DNA of 64,000 nucleotides, taken from positions 62,001 to 126,000 of the forward strand of contig NZ_JXMS01000001.1 in the NCBI RefSeq assembly GCF_001672295.1, in the 5' to 3' direction. Below are positions 27,717-37,974 of the stretch, in pieces (the first letter of the stretch is position 1; every line of letters starts with the position of its first letter). Below the pieces are notes generated by a model that ran no database searches, was not told the DNA's origin, and saw only the letters and a program-made list of their open reading frames with translations. Both the position numbers and the translations under genes were made by a program. The stretch comes from Halodesulfovibrio spirochaetisodalis (GTDB lineage: Bacteria > Desulfobacterota > Desulfovibrionia > Desulfovibrionales > Desulfovibrionaceae).

Positions 27717-28640
27717 CTATGGCGTTTGAAATTCGGGTACTGTTTTCCCAAGCAGGAATTGCTTCGGATCGCTATTTAATTTTTGTGAAATATTTTCGAG
27801 TGTATTCACAAGAATTCTGCTTTCGTTCACGAGCGAGTTCAGGTCGCTCAGGCCGTCTTTACTGAACCTGCTTAATCCCGGCTCCATATTTTTAACAACT
27901 TGATCGATGCGTTTTACAAGGTCACCAACTTTATCCGTGGCAGGGACAAGTTGTTTTGAGACATACCCGTTGATGGCATTGGCTGCCTGTTCTGTGGCAC
28001 CCATGGCATTACTTGTCTGATCAGCAGCTTTGTTGAGATTGGTGATGGCTGCCTGTATCTGTTGTTCATTTTTGACAAGCATGTTGGTGACTGACGCAAT
28101 GTTAGCCAGAATAGTTTTAATATGTTCTCGGTTGTCCGGATCAACTACTTTTCGCAGGTCAGCAAGGAGCTTTTTGCCTGTGTTCAGCATTTCCGGCAGT
28201 GCATTCATAAGTTCATTGATTGGTGACGGAACCGTTTTAATTACTGGAACATTTCCTGTGAACAATGGGCGAAGTAATGGGCTGGCTGCGGTTCCACCGG
28301 AAATGAAGACCGCGGATTGACCAGTGATTCCGATAGGAACAAGCTTTGCCCTTGAGTCATCACGGATTGGTGTAGTGCGGCGCACAAGAATGCGGACACG
28401 GATTTCGTCCGGCTTATCCTGACTGAGCGTAATAGCAGTAACCTTACCGACCCGTACCCCGTTGAGCAGTACCGGGTTGGCAATGGAGAGTCCGTCTACA
28501 CTGTTGAAAAATAGGATATCGTAGGGCAGGTCATCAGAGTCTGAATTGGTGTTGGCTCCCCAGAGGATGAAGCCGAAACCGCAGACAATAGATGCTATGA
28601 TGAAGAGACCTACTATGATGTAGTGAGCTTTTGTTTCCAT
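27717..28640 (-). CDS. mlaD: MlaD-like MCE-domain protein
   Basis: A 307-residue periplasmic lipid-binding component with one N-terminal membrane anchor (about 7-28) and one MCE domain (about 38-118, with VDGLSIANPVLLNGVRVGKV and PIGITGQSAVFISGG). A long helical C-terminal part (about 150-300) is probably the needle-forming region. It is longer than E. coli MlaD (about 183) and closer to the MCE proteins of LetB/PqiB-less systems. It begins immediately after the ATPase stop, so translation is coupled. Confidence 0.92.
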   Translation of the reverse strand: METKAHYIIVGLFIIASIVCGFGFILWGANTNSDSDDLPYDILFFNSVDGLSIANPVLLNGVRVGKVTAITLSQDKPDEIRVRILVRRTTPIRDDSRAKLVPIGITGQSAVFISGGTAASPLLRPLFTGNVPVIKTVPSPINELMNALPEMLNTGKKLLADLRKVVDPDNREHIKTILANIASVTNMLVKNEQQIQAAITNLNKAADQTSNAMGATEQAANAINGYVSKQLVPATDKVGDLVKRIDQVVKNMEPGLSRFSKDGLSDLNSLVNESRILVNTLENISQKLNSDPKQFLLGKTVPEFQTP

Positions 28641-29417
28641 TTATTTCTCCCCGCAAGGCACAGGTTTTGCGCTTCTTCCGCGTGGTCCGTTGAAATATTC
28701 CTGAATCCACGGGTAAGGATTCTTGACCACTTCATCCAGCTTGCCGACTGCATAGATGCGCTTTTCTGCAAGTACGGCCACGCGGTCACAGATTGTGTAG
28801 AGTGTGTCCAAATCGTGTGTAACGAGAAACACGGTGAATCCCAGTGCATGCTGCAGCGTCTTCAGTAACTCATCAAACGCATTGGCTGTAATAGGGTCCA
28901 GACCGGCTGTCGGCTCATCAAGAAACAGTATTTCAGGGTCCATAGCCAGTGCTCTGGCAAGGCTGGCACGTTTACGCATTCCGCCGGAAAGTTCTGACGG
29001 CATCAACTCTGCTGATTCTGCTGGAAGACCTGCCAGAAAGATTTTGAGCATGGCTATTTCATTACGCGTTGCACTGCTGAGTTTTGTATATTCCTTCAAG
29101 GCAACATCAACGTTTTCCATTACGTTTAATGAGGAATAGAGTGCGCCGTCCTGAAACAGGACTCCCCATCGTTGTTCAATCTTGTGTTTCTCTTTGGTAT
29201 TCAGCTTATGGTATTGCTTGCCAAATATTTCTATTTTCCCACCCGCATGGGTGTTCAGTCCTAAAATGGTACGCAGAAGAACTGTTTTACCGGAACCTGA
29301 CCCGCCGATCACGCCGATAATTTCCCCTTTGTACACGTCAAGATTGACATCATCATGAATGACCCTGCTTCCAAAGCGGGTTTTGACATTGCGGAGTGAG
29401 AGAATGACATCATTCAT
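28641..29417 (-). CDS. mlaF: MlaF-like ABC ATPase
   Basis: The 258-residue ATPase powers lipid transfer across the envelope. Walker A GGSGSGKT (about 37-44), signature LSGGMRKR (about 144), Walker B ILFLDEPTAGLDP, and the H-loop in VTHDLDT. It lies between the permease (two-base gap) and the MCE gene (no gap). In the family it binds a permease dimer at the inner membrane. Confidence 0.95.
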   Translation of the reverse strand: MNDVILSLRNVKTRFGSRVIHDDVNLDVYKGEIIGVIGGSGSGKTVLLRTILGLNTHAGGKIEIFGKQYHKLNTKEKHKIEQRWGVLFQDGALYSSLNVMENVDVALKEYTKLSSATRNEIAMLKIFLAGLPAESAELMPSELSGGMRKRASLARALAMDPEILFLDEPTAGLDPITANAFDELLKTLQHALGFTVFLVTHDLDTLYTICDRVAVLAEKRIYAVGKLDEVVKNPYPWIQEYFNGPRGRSAKPVPCGEK

Positions 29418-29419
29418 GG

Positions 29420-30553
29420 CTATATCCCGATTGCTGCGAAAAAGATTGCGAATCCGGCATCAATAACAATAACGGCAAAGATGGATTCAATAACAGATGT
29501 TGTTGTGAGCCTGCCCACTGATTCCGCACTTCCTGTAACCTGAAGTCCTTGAAAGCAACCGACGGTTGCGATGACTACGGCAAAAAACGGCGCTTTAACG
29601 AGGCCGACATAAAAGTTGTTAATGTTCATTGTTTCGTGCAGGCGGACAATGAAGCCGCTTAGACCGATATCGAGAGATTGCCATACCATGAGGGCGCCTC
29701 CGAGAAGGCCCATGATGTCGGCAATGAATCCAAGAATGGGCAGCATGATAAGTAAGGCGAGTACGCGGGGAATGACGAGTGTATCTACGGGGTCGAGTCC
29801 GGTGGTTTTCATGGCGCGAACCTCTTCGTTGGCAACCATGGCTCCTATTTGGGCTGTAAATGCTGAACCGGAGCGTCCCGCGATAACAATAGCTGTAAGC
29901 AGAATGCCCAGCTCCCTGAGCACAGAAACTTGAACGAGTTGAATGACAAAGACTTGTGCTCCGAACTTTTGCAGCTGTTGGGCGCCCATATACGCCAGTA
30001 CCATGCCGATAAGAAATGAAAGCAGAGCAATGATGGGAATACCGCGCAACCCGACATGTTCCAGATGGTAGAAAAACGCCGTGGTTCGGAACCGTTTTGG
30101 CTTGATGCATGACCGCACAAGAGCAATGAGTACTTCACCGAGAAATCCGATAATGTGCAGCGTTGTTCGAGATTCTGTAACGACGGTTTCTCCAATGTCA
30201 TACAGCAGGGTGATGTAAAAAGGGTCGGGCTTCTGTTTTTCTGGAGACTTTGGTCTGTTTTTTACGGTATCTAGCAGTACACCTGCGTTTTCACTGGCAC
30301 CGGTTACTGTACAGCTTTTTCCTAGGGCATCGGCCTTACGGTTAAATTGTTCAACAAGCCATGCCCCGTTTGTATCAATGGATGAGATTCCGGTAAGGTT
30401 GAGCGCAATAGAGTGCGCTGCATTTTTAACAGACCGCAAAAAAGCGCGCTCTACGGCAGCAAGATGCAGAGTTGTCCATGCACCGGAAAGTGAGATTGTG
30501 GTCGCGTCAGAACCGGTCTGCACGTCAAAAGAGGGTGTAGGCTGTGTTGTCAT
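29420..30553 (-). CDS. mlaE: MlaE-like permease with N-terminal STAS domain
   Basis: The 377-residue inner-membrane permease of the Mla-type importer/exporter. Residues about 1-100 form a STAS-like domain (ISLSGAWTTLHLAA, ISSIDTNGAWLVEQF). The rest is the MlaE domain with five or so membrane helices and the coupling motif (TGLDPVDTLVIPRVLAL). In many systems the STAS part is a separate protein (MlaB), so here it is fused. First gene of the operon, with a promoter expected in 30554-30690. Confidence 0.93.
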   Translation of the reverse strand: MTTQPTPSFDVQTGSDATTISLSGAWTTLHLAAVERAFLRSVKNAAHSIALNLTGISSIDTNGAWLVEQFNRKADALGKSCTVTGASENAGVLLDTVKNRPKSPEKQKPDPFYITLLYDIGETVVTESRTTLHIIGFLGEVLIALVRSCIKPKRFRTTAFFYHLEHVGLRGIPIIALLSFLIGMVLAYMGAQQLQKFGAQVFVIQLVQVSVLRELGILLTAIVIAGRSGSAFTAQIGAMVANEEVRAMKTTGLDPVDTLVIPRVLALLIMLPILGFIADIMGLLGGALMVWQSLDIGLSGFIVRLHETMNINNFYVGLVKAPFFAVVIATVGCFQGLQVTGSAESVGRLTTTSVIESIFAVIVIDAGFAIFFAAIGI

Positions 30554-30692
30554 AGTCTTTGTATATGGCTGATGATAAAAAACACTATGAGTACAGTAGC
30601 ATATTCAAAGAGCTTTTCTGAACCGTATATACAGAAAAATACAAGATAGCTTTAGATGACAATGACTAACCATCATTTACCGATTGATGGAT

Positions 30693-30731
30693 AAAAAAAC
30701 GCCCTGCAACGTATGGTGCAGGGCGTTTTTT
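30693..30731 (-). terminator. Terminator of the SulP gene
   Basis: AAAAACGCCCTGC and GCAGGGCGTTTTT form a perfect 13-bp stem with T runs on both strands. It lies just after the SulP stop. Confidence 0.9.
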
Positions 30732-30740
30732 AGAGAATAG

Positions 30741-32438
30741 TTAGCTCAGAGCCTGAGCCTCTTGAGGAGGAGTTGGATGAGTATCGAGGTGTTGTTGTGC
30801 TTGGGTCCATGCTGAACCGAATGTCGCGTGGATATTATCCCTGTTGATATGGTTCAGCAGGCCGAAGCGTATCATCTGCTGTTGAATCGAATTGTCGACT
30901 CCTGAAAAGAGAATTTCAACATCAAGTTGCTTCATACGGATCAAAACAAGTTCTAAAGCATGTAACGCCGTGGCATCAATTGTATGTACATGACGCATTC
31001 TGAAGATAATAACTTGCGGTGGCTTACTCATCAGCCTGAATGTTTGCGAGAAGCGTTCTGCGCAGCCGAAAAAGAATGGCCCGTTAATTTCGTAGACTTC
31101 TATGCCGTGATCCCAGTCAGGAACTTGCTGTGACGGCATTGTTTTTTTGTGCTCCCAGCTTTGGAATTGTGTCGCGTCGCTGATTCTACCTATGAGAAGT
31201 AGTGCAGCAAGAACAACTCCGAACTGGACCCCCACTGTAAGGTCGATGAGCACTGTCAGCAGAAACGTACCCAACATGACCGCTGCATCAGATTTTGGTG
31301 CGCGGAGGATGTGGATAAACTTAGGAAGCTCGCTCATATCCCATGCGACATAGGCAAGGACACCCGCAAGACTTGCAAGAGGGATAGCTGAAGCAATCGG
31401 GGCAAAGAATTTGATGAACAAGGCAAGAACAAGCGCGTGTACTATGCCTGAGACCGGTGAAAACGCTCCGGCGCGAATGTTCGTTGCGGTGCGTGCAATA
31501 GCCCCTGTTGCCGGAATACCACCGAAAAGTGATGAAGCAATATTCGCAAAGCCCTGTGCGATGAGTTCTGTTGATGAATTGTGCTGTTGTCCGGTCATCC
31601 CGTCGGCAACAACGGCACTGAGAAGAGATTCAATTGCAGCAAGCAGGGCAATTGTGATGGCGTCGGGCATCATGACAATCATTAAGTCGCCGAAGTGTTC
31701 CGGCAGTGCAAAAGAGGGCAGGCTTGCTGGAATGCCGCCAAAACGTGTGCCGATGGTGGATATATCCAGTCCGCAGAGCATGGTGATAGCTGTTGCACTG
31801 ATAATGCCTGCGATGTGGGACGGAAAGCGCGGTATAAATCTGCGAGTAAGAAAAATAGTTAGTAGTGTAATTCCTGCCACTAGCATTGAGTTTTGACTGG
31901 CTGTCGGCACGGCATGGAAAAGTGTGGTGACTTTAGGAAGAAATTCAGCAGGCAGTGCAGAAACTCGCAGCCCGAGAAGATCTTTGACCTGAGTGGTAAA
32001 GATAAGCAGAGCAATGCCTGTCGTGAATCCTGTTGTTACAGGGTATGGTATGAATTTCAGAAGCCTTCCGAGTCCGCAGCATCCCATGACAAGAAGAATT
32101 ACCCCTGCCATGGCTGTGGCAATAACCAGCCCCGTATACCCGTGTCTGGCGATGATTCCCGCAACAATGACAACAAATGCCCCTGTAGGGCCACCTATCT
32201 GGAAGCGAGAGCCGCCGAGAGCAGAAATGATAAAACCGGCAACAATGGCTGTGAACAACCCTCGTTCCGGTGGACAACCGCTTGCGATAGCAAAAGCCAT
32301 GGCAAGCGGTAAGGCAACAATTCCTACGGTTGAGCCGGAAACAATATCTTTGAAAAACCGGGTGCGATTGTAGCCTGAAGTAAACGTGTTGAGCAGGGCA
32401 GGACGAAAAGTCCTGAAAAAGAAAGCGTGTGAACGCAC
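30741..32438 (-). CDS. SulP-family anion transporter with STAS domain
   Basis: A 565-residue inner-membrane transporter (SLC26/SulP) with 12-14 membrane segments (core motif SGSTVGIVALPLAMAFAIASG; GGSRFQIGGPTGAFVVIV) and a C-terminal cytosolic STAS domain (about 440-545, VIIFRMRHVHTIDATALHAL). The substrate could be sulfate, bicarbonate or another anion, and sequence alone does not decide. The GTG at 32438 is seven bases after GGAGG. The longer frame to 32549 has no better signal and no family match. Confidence 0.92.
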   Translation of the reverse strand: MRSHAFFFRTFRPALLNTFTSGYNRTRFFKDIVSGSTVGIVALPLAMAFAIASGCPPERGLFTAIVAGFIISALGGSRFQIGGPTGAFVVIVAGIIARHGYTGLVIATAMAGVILLVMGCCGLGRLLKFIPYPVTTGFTTGIALLIFTTQVKDLLGLRVSALPAEFLPKVTTLFHAVPTASQNSMLVAGITLLTIFLTRRFIPRFPSHIAGIISATAITMLCGLDISTIGTRFGGIPASLPSFALPEHFGDLMIVMMPDAITIALLAAIESLLSAVVADGMTGQQHNSSTELIAQGFANIASSLFGGIPATGAIARTATNIRAGAFSPVSGIVHALVLALFIKFFAPIASAIPLASLAGVLAYVAWDMSELPKFIHILRAPKSDAAVMLGTFLLTVLIDLTVGVQFGVVLAALLLIGRISDATQFQSWEHKKTMPSQQVPDWDHGIEVYEINGPFFFGCAERFSQTFRLMSKPPQVIIFRMRHVHTIDATALHALELVLIRMKQLDVEILFSGVDNSIQQQMIRFGLLNHINRDNIHATFGSAWTQAQQHLDTHPTPPQEAQALS

Positions 32439-33113
32439 AGTGTATCCTCCATGAGATAATAAACACATAGGGTGGACACAGGCGCGGTCCGTTTTGAAAA
32501 GTCGGATCGGTCTGGAGGTCTTCGCCTTACTGAATAAAAGTGTTGGCAATCATTAGTAACAAAAACAAGCAAGTGAGTGAGTACTTGTTTGCTTTTTCTG
32601 TGAGCTATGTACTGGGCTTTTGTGGATGATGCAAGGCATGAGTTTATGCAAAATTGATAAATTCGACGTAAACATTATTGTTAATTTGGTATGCAAAAAT
32701 GTTCAAACTATATACAAATTTGTAATGCGTAAGCATTATGTGCTGGTGTAGATTGCTTTTTAGTATGTATTTGCCATATTGAAATTTTCCAGAAACGTAA
32801 AAAATATGCACTACAGTGCTTGACCTTGTCTGTTAACAACGTGTACTTGGTGCAAGCTATAAAGATTAATCGCGCAACTATATAAGCTGCTACTGTTACT
32901 GTATCGCTGCACACAACTTAGCAGGTTTTACATTAGAAAAATAAAGTAAGCCTGCAAAGAGCGAGCGGTAGCATCTTGTTTTTACCCATATATGCTCATT
33001 GCTACGAGTGATTTTTAGTCTGATTCGAAAACGGTTGAAGCAGACATACGGGCACTGTTGTTTGTTATTAGGTGTAGGCGCGAGCACAAATGACCTATGG
33101 GGGTTATATTATT
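32439..33113. other. Divergent intergenic region, SulP to amino-acid permease
   Basis: AT-rich, no gene. One hairpin stands out: CAAGCAAGT (32566-32574) with ACTTGTTTG (32583-32591), flanked by A and T runs and pairing fully only on the plus strand. Promoters for both flanking genes are expected but no convincing pair was found. Confidence 0.5.
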
Positions 33114-34289
33114 ATGAAGTCTCAATCTCTGGATGCAGTATTTGTTGTAGCCGGAACCACCATTGGTGCCGGAATGCTCGGTTTGCCGATGGCAATCGGT
33201 TTTCTGGGCTTTAAAGTCAGCATGGTACTGCTTCTGGTCATGTGGGCTTTGGCATTCTACACTTCCCTTCTCCTGCTCGAAGTTAACCTTCAGGTAGGTA
33301 CCGGGTTAAATGTAAATATGATGGTGAAGAAAGTTCTCGGACGCGGTGGACAGGTAATTGCTGTTCTCTGTCTTGCATTTCTTCTCTACGCCGTTCTCGT
33401 TGCTTATGTAACTGCAATGGGTGGCATTATTGCCAGCGCACTGGATGTAAGTGGCGATGCCTTTAGTACCGGTCTGTGCGCAGTTGGTTTTTCTGTGGCC
33501 ATGGCTGTAATTATGTTCTGCGGAACCAATGCCATTATCAGATTTAACAGCTTGTTCTTTATGACCATGCTTGTTGCCATGGCTGTTGCGTTTGCCACAT
33601 TGAGCACCACTGTAAATACAACCGTATTGCTGAACAGCGTGCCGAACTATGACTACCTTGTTGCAGCTATTCCGGTACTGTTTGCTTCTTTCTCATTCCA
33701 CTTCTGTATTCCAAGTATTACCAGCGTGGTGGGAACCAATACCAGACAGCTCGTGCGCATCATGTTCTGGGGAACACTTCTTCCGCTTCTTTGCTACATG
33801 CTTTGGCTCTTCCTTTCCCTTGGCAGTGTACCAATGGATCAGATTGTGAATATGAGCGGCAGTGTTGATGCTCTCATTAAGTCCATGTGTAACGGTTCTG
33901 TGGTCATTCAGACTATTCTGTCCGTATTTGCAGCATTTGCGCTTGTTACCTCTTTCTTCGGGGTGGCATTGTCATTGTTTGACCTGATGGCGGAAACACT
34001 GCGCCGCGGCAACTCTGCAAAAGAGAGAATGGGTACAACCTTTATTGTGTTCGTACCAGTTGTCATCGCATCCTTGCTTGCTCCAGGCGGCTTTATCGCA
34101 GCACTCGCGCACGCTGGTGCGGCTCTCGCTGTTATCTGTATCCTTCTTCCATGCGCAATGAGCTTTAAGCTTCGTCGTGAAGCAAAAGCAGCAGCAAAAA
34201 AGATTGCATACATGACACCCGGCGGCAGCATGGGCATTGCTACCGCGGCAGTTTGCGGTGTAGTTATCCTTGTTGCTAACTACGTATAA
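33114..34289 (+). CDS. Aromatic amino-acid permease (HAAAP/TyrP-like)
   Basis: A 391-residue inner-membrane protein with about 11 helices. The N-terminal signature AGTTIGAGMLGLPMAIGFLG is that of the hydroxy/aromatic amino-acid permease family (TyrP, Mtr, TnaB), which import Tyr or Trp with protons. ATG at 33114 (MKSQSLDAVF) is chosen, with GGGGG about nine bases ahead. Which amino acid it carries cannot be told. It is a single gene followed by a strong terminator. Confidence 0.9.
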   Translation: MKSQSLDAVFVVAGTTIGAGMLGLPMAIGFLGFKVSMVLLLVMWALAFYTSLLLLEVNLQVGTGLNVNMMVKKVLGRGGQVIAVLCLAFLLYAVLVAYVTAMGGIIASALDVSGDAFSTGLCAVGFSVAMAVIMFCGTNAIIRFNSLFFMTMLVAMAVAFATLSTTVNTTVLLNSVPNYDYLVAAIPVLFASFSFHFCIPSITSVVGTNTRQLVRIMFWGTLLPLLCYMLWLFLSLGSVPMDQIVNMSGSVDALIKSMCNGSVVIQTILSVFAAFALVTSFFGVALSLFDLMAETLRRGNSAKERMGTTFIVFVPVVIASLLAPGGFIAALAHAGAALAVICILLPCAMSFKLRREAKAAAKKIAYMTPGGSMGIATAAVCGVVILVANYV

Positions 34290-34305
34290 GCTGTTTTTTG
34301 ATAGT

Positions 34306-34344
34306 AAAAGCCCCCGTTTTCTCAGGAAAACGGGGGCTTTTTTT
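34306..34344. terminator. Bidirectional terminator, permease/proX
   Basis: AAAAGCCCCCGTTTT pairs perfectly with AAAACGGGGGCTTTT (six-base loop), with T runs on both strands, between two convergent genes. Confidence 0.92.
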
Positions 34345-34367
34345 ATATAACGATACGGGCAGCGTGT

Positions 34368-35387
34368 TTATTTAGCAGCATGACGCGCCTGATCAAGCCA
34401 GCTGTTCCATAACTTCTGATTGTTTTTGATCCATTCGTCCGCATGGCGGTTGATATCTTTCTGGGATTTTTCACCTTCCATCAGCTTAGTGTATTGGGCA
34501 CTAAGGTCAGCAAGATCAATAGTGAATAGTTCTAAAAACTTTTTAGCAGCCGGATTTTTTTGTAGAAATTTGTTGTTTGCCACAACACGGATATCGGCAA
34601 CGCTGAAGCCCATATCGATAGGACTGGTTACAGCGCCTTGAACTTCTTCCAGATGCATAAGTTCCAGCTCATCTTTTGAGCCTGTAAGGGGAATATTAAA
34701 CGGAACGTTAAGCCACACTACATCTTCACCTGGAACCAGCTTGTAGATTGTCCAGCTAGGTGTCCATGTGTAGTAGAAAATAGGCTCACCACTTTTGTAC
34801 GCAGCAATATTGGCTGCCATTGAGGCTTCATAGGCAGCATTAATTTGCTTCACATGTTTACCGAGTCCGTATTCTTTAAGATGGGTGTTGATAACCTTCA
34901 CATTTTCCCATCCATGAGGGGCTCCTGTAAGGTCTGCCTTGCCGTCACCGTCTTTATCAAATGCTTTGCGTACTTCCGGACGCTTGAAGTCTTCAAGTGA
35001 CGTAATATTGAGAAGCTCTGCATGCTTTCTGTCAATCACATAGCCTTGCAGAGCCTGCTTTTTTAAAACATAGCCGACAGCTGAAATAGCGTTTGCTTCT
35101 TTTTCCAAGTAGTTATCGTAGAGCGGGAACCAGCCGTTCGGCCAGTAATCAACGTCTCCTAACGCCACGGTTTTGAAGAACAATGCCACAGGTAGTTCTT
35201 TGGATTTTTTAACGTCATACCCTAATTCACGCAGACCTTTTTCTATGATCATGGCATGGAAATAGCCAGTGGTCCATGTGGCGCGGGCAGGTTTAATAGT
35301 GATGCCTTTGCCGGGGGTAGCGTTATAGGCAAAGGCGGGAACCGAAATACAGATAATAAGTAAGGTGAGTAAGAGCTTTTTGGTCAT
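34368..35387 (-). CDS. proX: Glycine betaine/proline ABC transporter, binding protein
   Basis: A 339-residue periplasmic solute-binding protein with a signal peptide (cleavage after VPAFA). ProX/OpuAC features include ARATWTTGYFHAMIIEKGLRELGY, DYWPNGWFPLYDN and EPIFYYTWTPSWTIYKL. Trp and Tyr residues of this kind form the aromatic cage for quaternary amines in the family. It is the last gene of proV-proW-proX, 62 bases after proW. Osmoprotectant uptake fits a marine organism. Confidence 0.93.
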   Translation of the reverse strand: MTKKLLLTLLIICISVPAFAYNATPGKGITIKPARATWTTGYFHAMIIEKGLRELGYDVKKSKELPVALFFKTVALGDVDYWPNGWFPLYDNYLEKEANAISAVGYVLKKQALQGYVIDRKHAELLNITSLEDFKRPEVRKAFDKDGDGKADLTGAPHGWENVKVINTHLKEYGLGKHVKQINAAYEASMAANIAAYKSGEPIFYYTWTPSWTIYKLVPGEDVVWLNVPFNIPLTGSKDELELMHLEEVQGAVTSPIDMGFSVADIRVVANNKFLQKNPAAKKFLELFTIDLADLSAQYTKLMEGEKSQKDINRHADEWIKNNQKLWNSWLDQARHAAK

Positions 35388-35449
35388 GGTAGCGTATTTC
35401 CTACTATTCTAAAGGTTATCGTACTACGCATCAGGAATGCAGTGGTTGG

Positions 35450-36283
35450 TTAATTTTTCTTCTGGGCGGCTGCTTGTGTAATGCGGTCCAGCATGACAGC
35501 CATAAGCACAATGCCGATACCGCCAATGGCAGCAAGTCCGATATCGAGCGAATTCAGGCCGATAATAACGGGAGAGCCAAGGCCGCCTGCTCCGATAAGT
35601 GCTGCTACAACCACCATGGACAGTGCCATCATGATAGTTTGGTTCAGGCCGGCCAGAATAGTCGGCATAGCAAGCGGAATTTGCACTTTCACCAGAACCT
35701 GAAAGTTTGTAGCACCAAATGCTTCTGCAGCCTCCACAAGTTCTTGAGGTACTTGCCGTATCCCAAGTGATGTTAAGCGGATAATTGGAGGGAGAGAGAA
35801 TATGATAGTTGCAAGGACACCGGCAGCGTTACCAATGGAAAAGAGCATAACAATCGGGACAAGATATACAAACGACGGTGTTGTCTGCATTGCATCAAGC
35901 ATAGGGCGAATGAACTGCTCAAAGCGATCGCTTCTTCCTGCATAAATTCCCAGCGGGACTCCTGCAATAACACAGAATATGACTGAAGAAAGAACCATCG
36001 CCAATGTGATCATGGTATTTTCCCATAATCCGAGCAGGCCGATTAAGATAAGAGAGCAGCTCGAAAAAAGGGAGGTTCTCCAGCCTGCAAGACGCCATGC
36101 GAGTAATACCACGGCTATTATGACGATCAGTGGGTGCAGTGCATTCAGGCCATGTTCAATTCCGGTAAGAGTCTGCTCCACTGGCCATTTGAGTTTGAGA
36201 AAAATACTGCGGTGGTTGTCGACAAGCCAGTTGATACAAGTGGAAATCCATACATCCAATGGGATAACTTGTTCTTCAAACAT
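35450..36283 (-). CDS. proW: Glycine betaine/proline ABC transporter, permease
   Basis: A 277-residue inner-membrane permease with about six helices and the BPD coupling motif (EAAEAFGATNFQVLVKVQIPLAMPTILAGL, about 185-214). The N-terminal extension with LVDNHRSIFLKLKWPVEQTL is typical of ProW. ATG at 36283 has AGGAG five bases ahead. The GTG two codons upstream would sit too close. It starts nine bases after the proV stop. Confidence 0.94.
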   Translation of the reverse strand: MFEEQVIPLDVWISTCINWLVDNHRSIFLKLKWPVEQTLTGIEHGLNALHPLIVIIAVVLLAWRLAGWRTSLFSSCSLILIGLLGLWENTMITLAMVLSSVIFCVIAGVPLGIYAGRSDRFEQFIRPMLDAMQTTPSFVYLVPIVMLFSIGNAAGVLATIIFSLPPIIRLTSLGIRQVPQELVEAAEAFGATNFQVLVKVQIPLAMPTILAGLNQTIMMALSMVVVAALIGAGGLGSPVIIGLNSLDIGLAAIGGIGIVLMAVMLDRITQAAAQKKN

Positions 36284-36292
36284 GTGCACTCC

Positions 36293-37531
36293 TTACATTC
36301 CCTGAGCTTTTGCGTGAGTTGAAGCTTCGCCGTTGCGATGAAGCGTATTAAGAAAACGGGCTTTAGATACAACACCTTTAAAGCGGTTTTCAGAATCAAT
36401 GACAGGGACAGGGTACGTACAGTGGGCAACAAGCGGAAGAATGTCCTGCATTGTGTCATCTTCATGAACAGAGAGAATATGCGGGAGAAATGCGTCACGC
36501 AGGGTATTGTCCGGATTCTTTTCTTCCAGCATATCCTGTATCGAATCTGCGGACACAACTCCTTGCAACTGGTGTTGCGGGTCGAGCACAAATGCATAGT
36601 CTCGTTCGCTTGAACTGAGTATTTCATGCGAGGTGCGCAGGTTTCCGCCTTTAGTAATGATAATAGTGGGGTAGTTACTGGATGCAATGTCCTTTGCGCT
36701 AAGGACGCTTGTCGGGTCAACGCCTTTGAAAAAAGCCCTGACGTAGTCATTAACCGGATTTTGCAGCACGTCTTCCGGTGTACCTACTTGAATAAGGCGC
36801 CCGCCTTCCATGATACCTATTCTGTCACCAATTCTAAGTGCTTCATTAAGATCGTGCGATATAAAGATAATGGTGCGGCGGTATTTTTCCTGCAACTTGA
36901 GTAACTCATCCTGCATTTCTGTACGTATGAGCGGGTCAAGGGCAGAGAAAGCTTCGTCCATAAGCATAATTTCAGGGTCTACAGCAAGGCCGCGTGCTAA
37001 ACCTACACGTTGCTGCATGCCCCCGCTGAGTTGATCCGGTCGGGAGTTTTCCCAGCCTGCCAATCCAACCTGCTCGAGTGCTTGCGTTGCTCGTTTATGG
37101 CGCTCCGGCTTGGATATTCCGGCAAGCTCCAGCCCGAATGCTGCATTTTCCAGTACAGAAAGGTGCGGCATAAGTGCAAAAGATTGAAAGACCATACTCA
37201 TGTTATGGAGACGAAATTGGACCAGTTCGTCATGGTTCATTTTTGTGATGTTGTTACCGTGCATGGATACGCTTCCGGCATTTGGTTCAATAAGCCGGTT
37301 CAGCATGCGTACAAGGGTGGACTTACCAGAGCCTGATAAGCCCATAATGACAAATATTTCTCCCTCATACACAGTAAACGATGCATCATGGACTCCGACA
37401 GTGAGTCCAGTTTGTTGCAGAATATCCTCCTTGGTTGCTCCTTGCTCCAGCAACGGAAGGGCGCGTTTAGGATTTGATCCAAAAAGTTTTGTGAGATTTT
37501 GTACTTCAAGCATCACCTTCTGGGATGTCAT
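36293..37531 (-). CDS. proV: Glycine betaine/proline ABC transporter, ATPase with CBS domains
   Basis: A 412-residue ATPase. Walker A MGLSGSGKSTLVRM (about 62-75), signature LSGGMQQRVGLARGLA, Walker B IMLMDEAFSALDP, then a C-terminal pair of CBS domains (about 290-400), which sense ionic strength in related OpuA proteins. Start at 37531 (MTSQKVMLEVQNL), with AAAGGA upstream. First gene of the operon. Confidence 0.95.
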   Translation of the reverse strand: MTSQKVMLEVQNLTKLFGSNPKRALPLLEQGATKEDILQQTGLTVGVHDASFTVYEGEIFVIMGLSGSGKSTLVRMLNRLIEPNAGSVSMHGNNITKMNHDELVQFRLHNMSMVFQSFALMPHLSVLENAAFGLELAGISKPERHKRATQALEQVGLAGWENSRPDQLSGGMQQRVGLARGLAVDPEIMLMDEAFSALDPLIRTEMQDELLKLQEKYRRTIIFISHDLNEALRIGDRIGIMEGGRLIQVGTPEDVLQNPVNDYVRAFFKGVDPTSVLSAKDIASSNYPTIIITKGGNLRTSHEILSSSERDYAFVLDPQHQLQGVVSADSIQDMLEEKNPDNTLRDAFLPHILSVHEDDTMQDILPLVAHCTYPVPVIDSENRFKGVVSKARFLNTLHRNGEASTHAKAQGM

Positions 37532-37974
37532 GTAGTTTCCTTTTTCCTCCAAACCATAGAAAGAGCCTTGTTCATAGTCGGTTCGTTATACATCAGGACC
37601 GGAAGAGGCATAATTGCATTCAATTCATAAGGCACAATGCAAGAGTGGGTACGAAAGTCGTACTCACAACATATGCAGCTTCATACAAACAAGCTGCCTA
37701 TAACCGATGAAGCTCTTGAAGAATCTCGAAATGAAAGAAAATAGGCTGAAAATAGATACAATATAGTGCGTACATATCGACCACAACGAGATACCTAAAG
37801 AAAACTCTGAGGTTTAGGCTGCTTATAAACAGAGCAGTATAGTCTACTCTGCCTAAGTATTGTATTTTATTTTCAATAAAAAAATATAACGAAGGAATGG
37901 AAGGAATTGTGCTGGGGGAGTGCAGCGGAAAGCTTGGATGAGTAAGCACCTGCAAGTGAAGGGACAAGAATTTG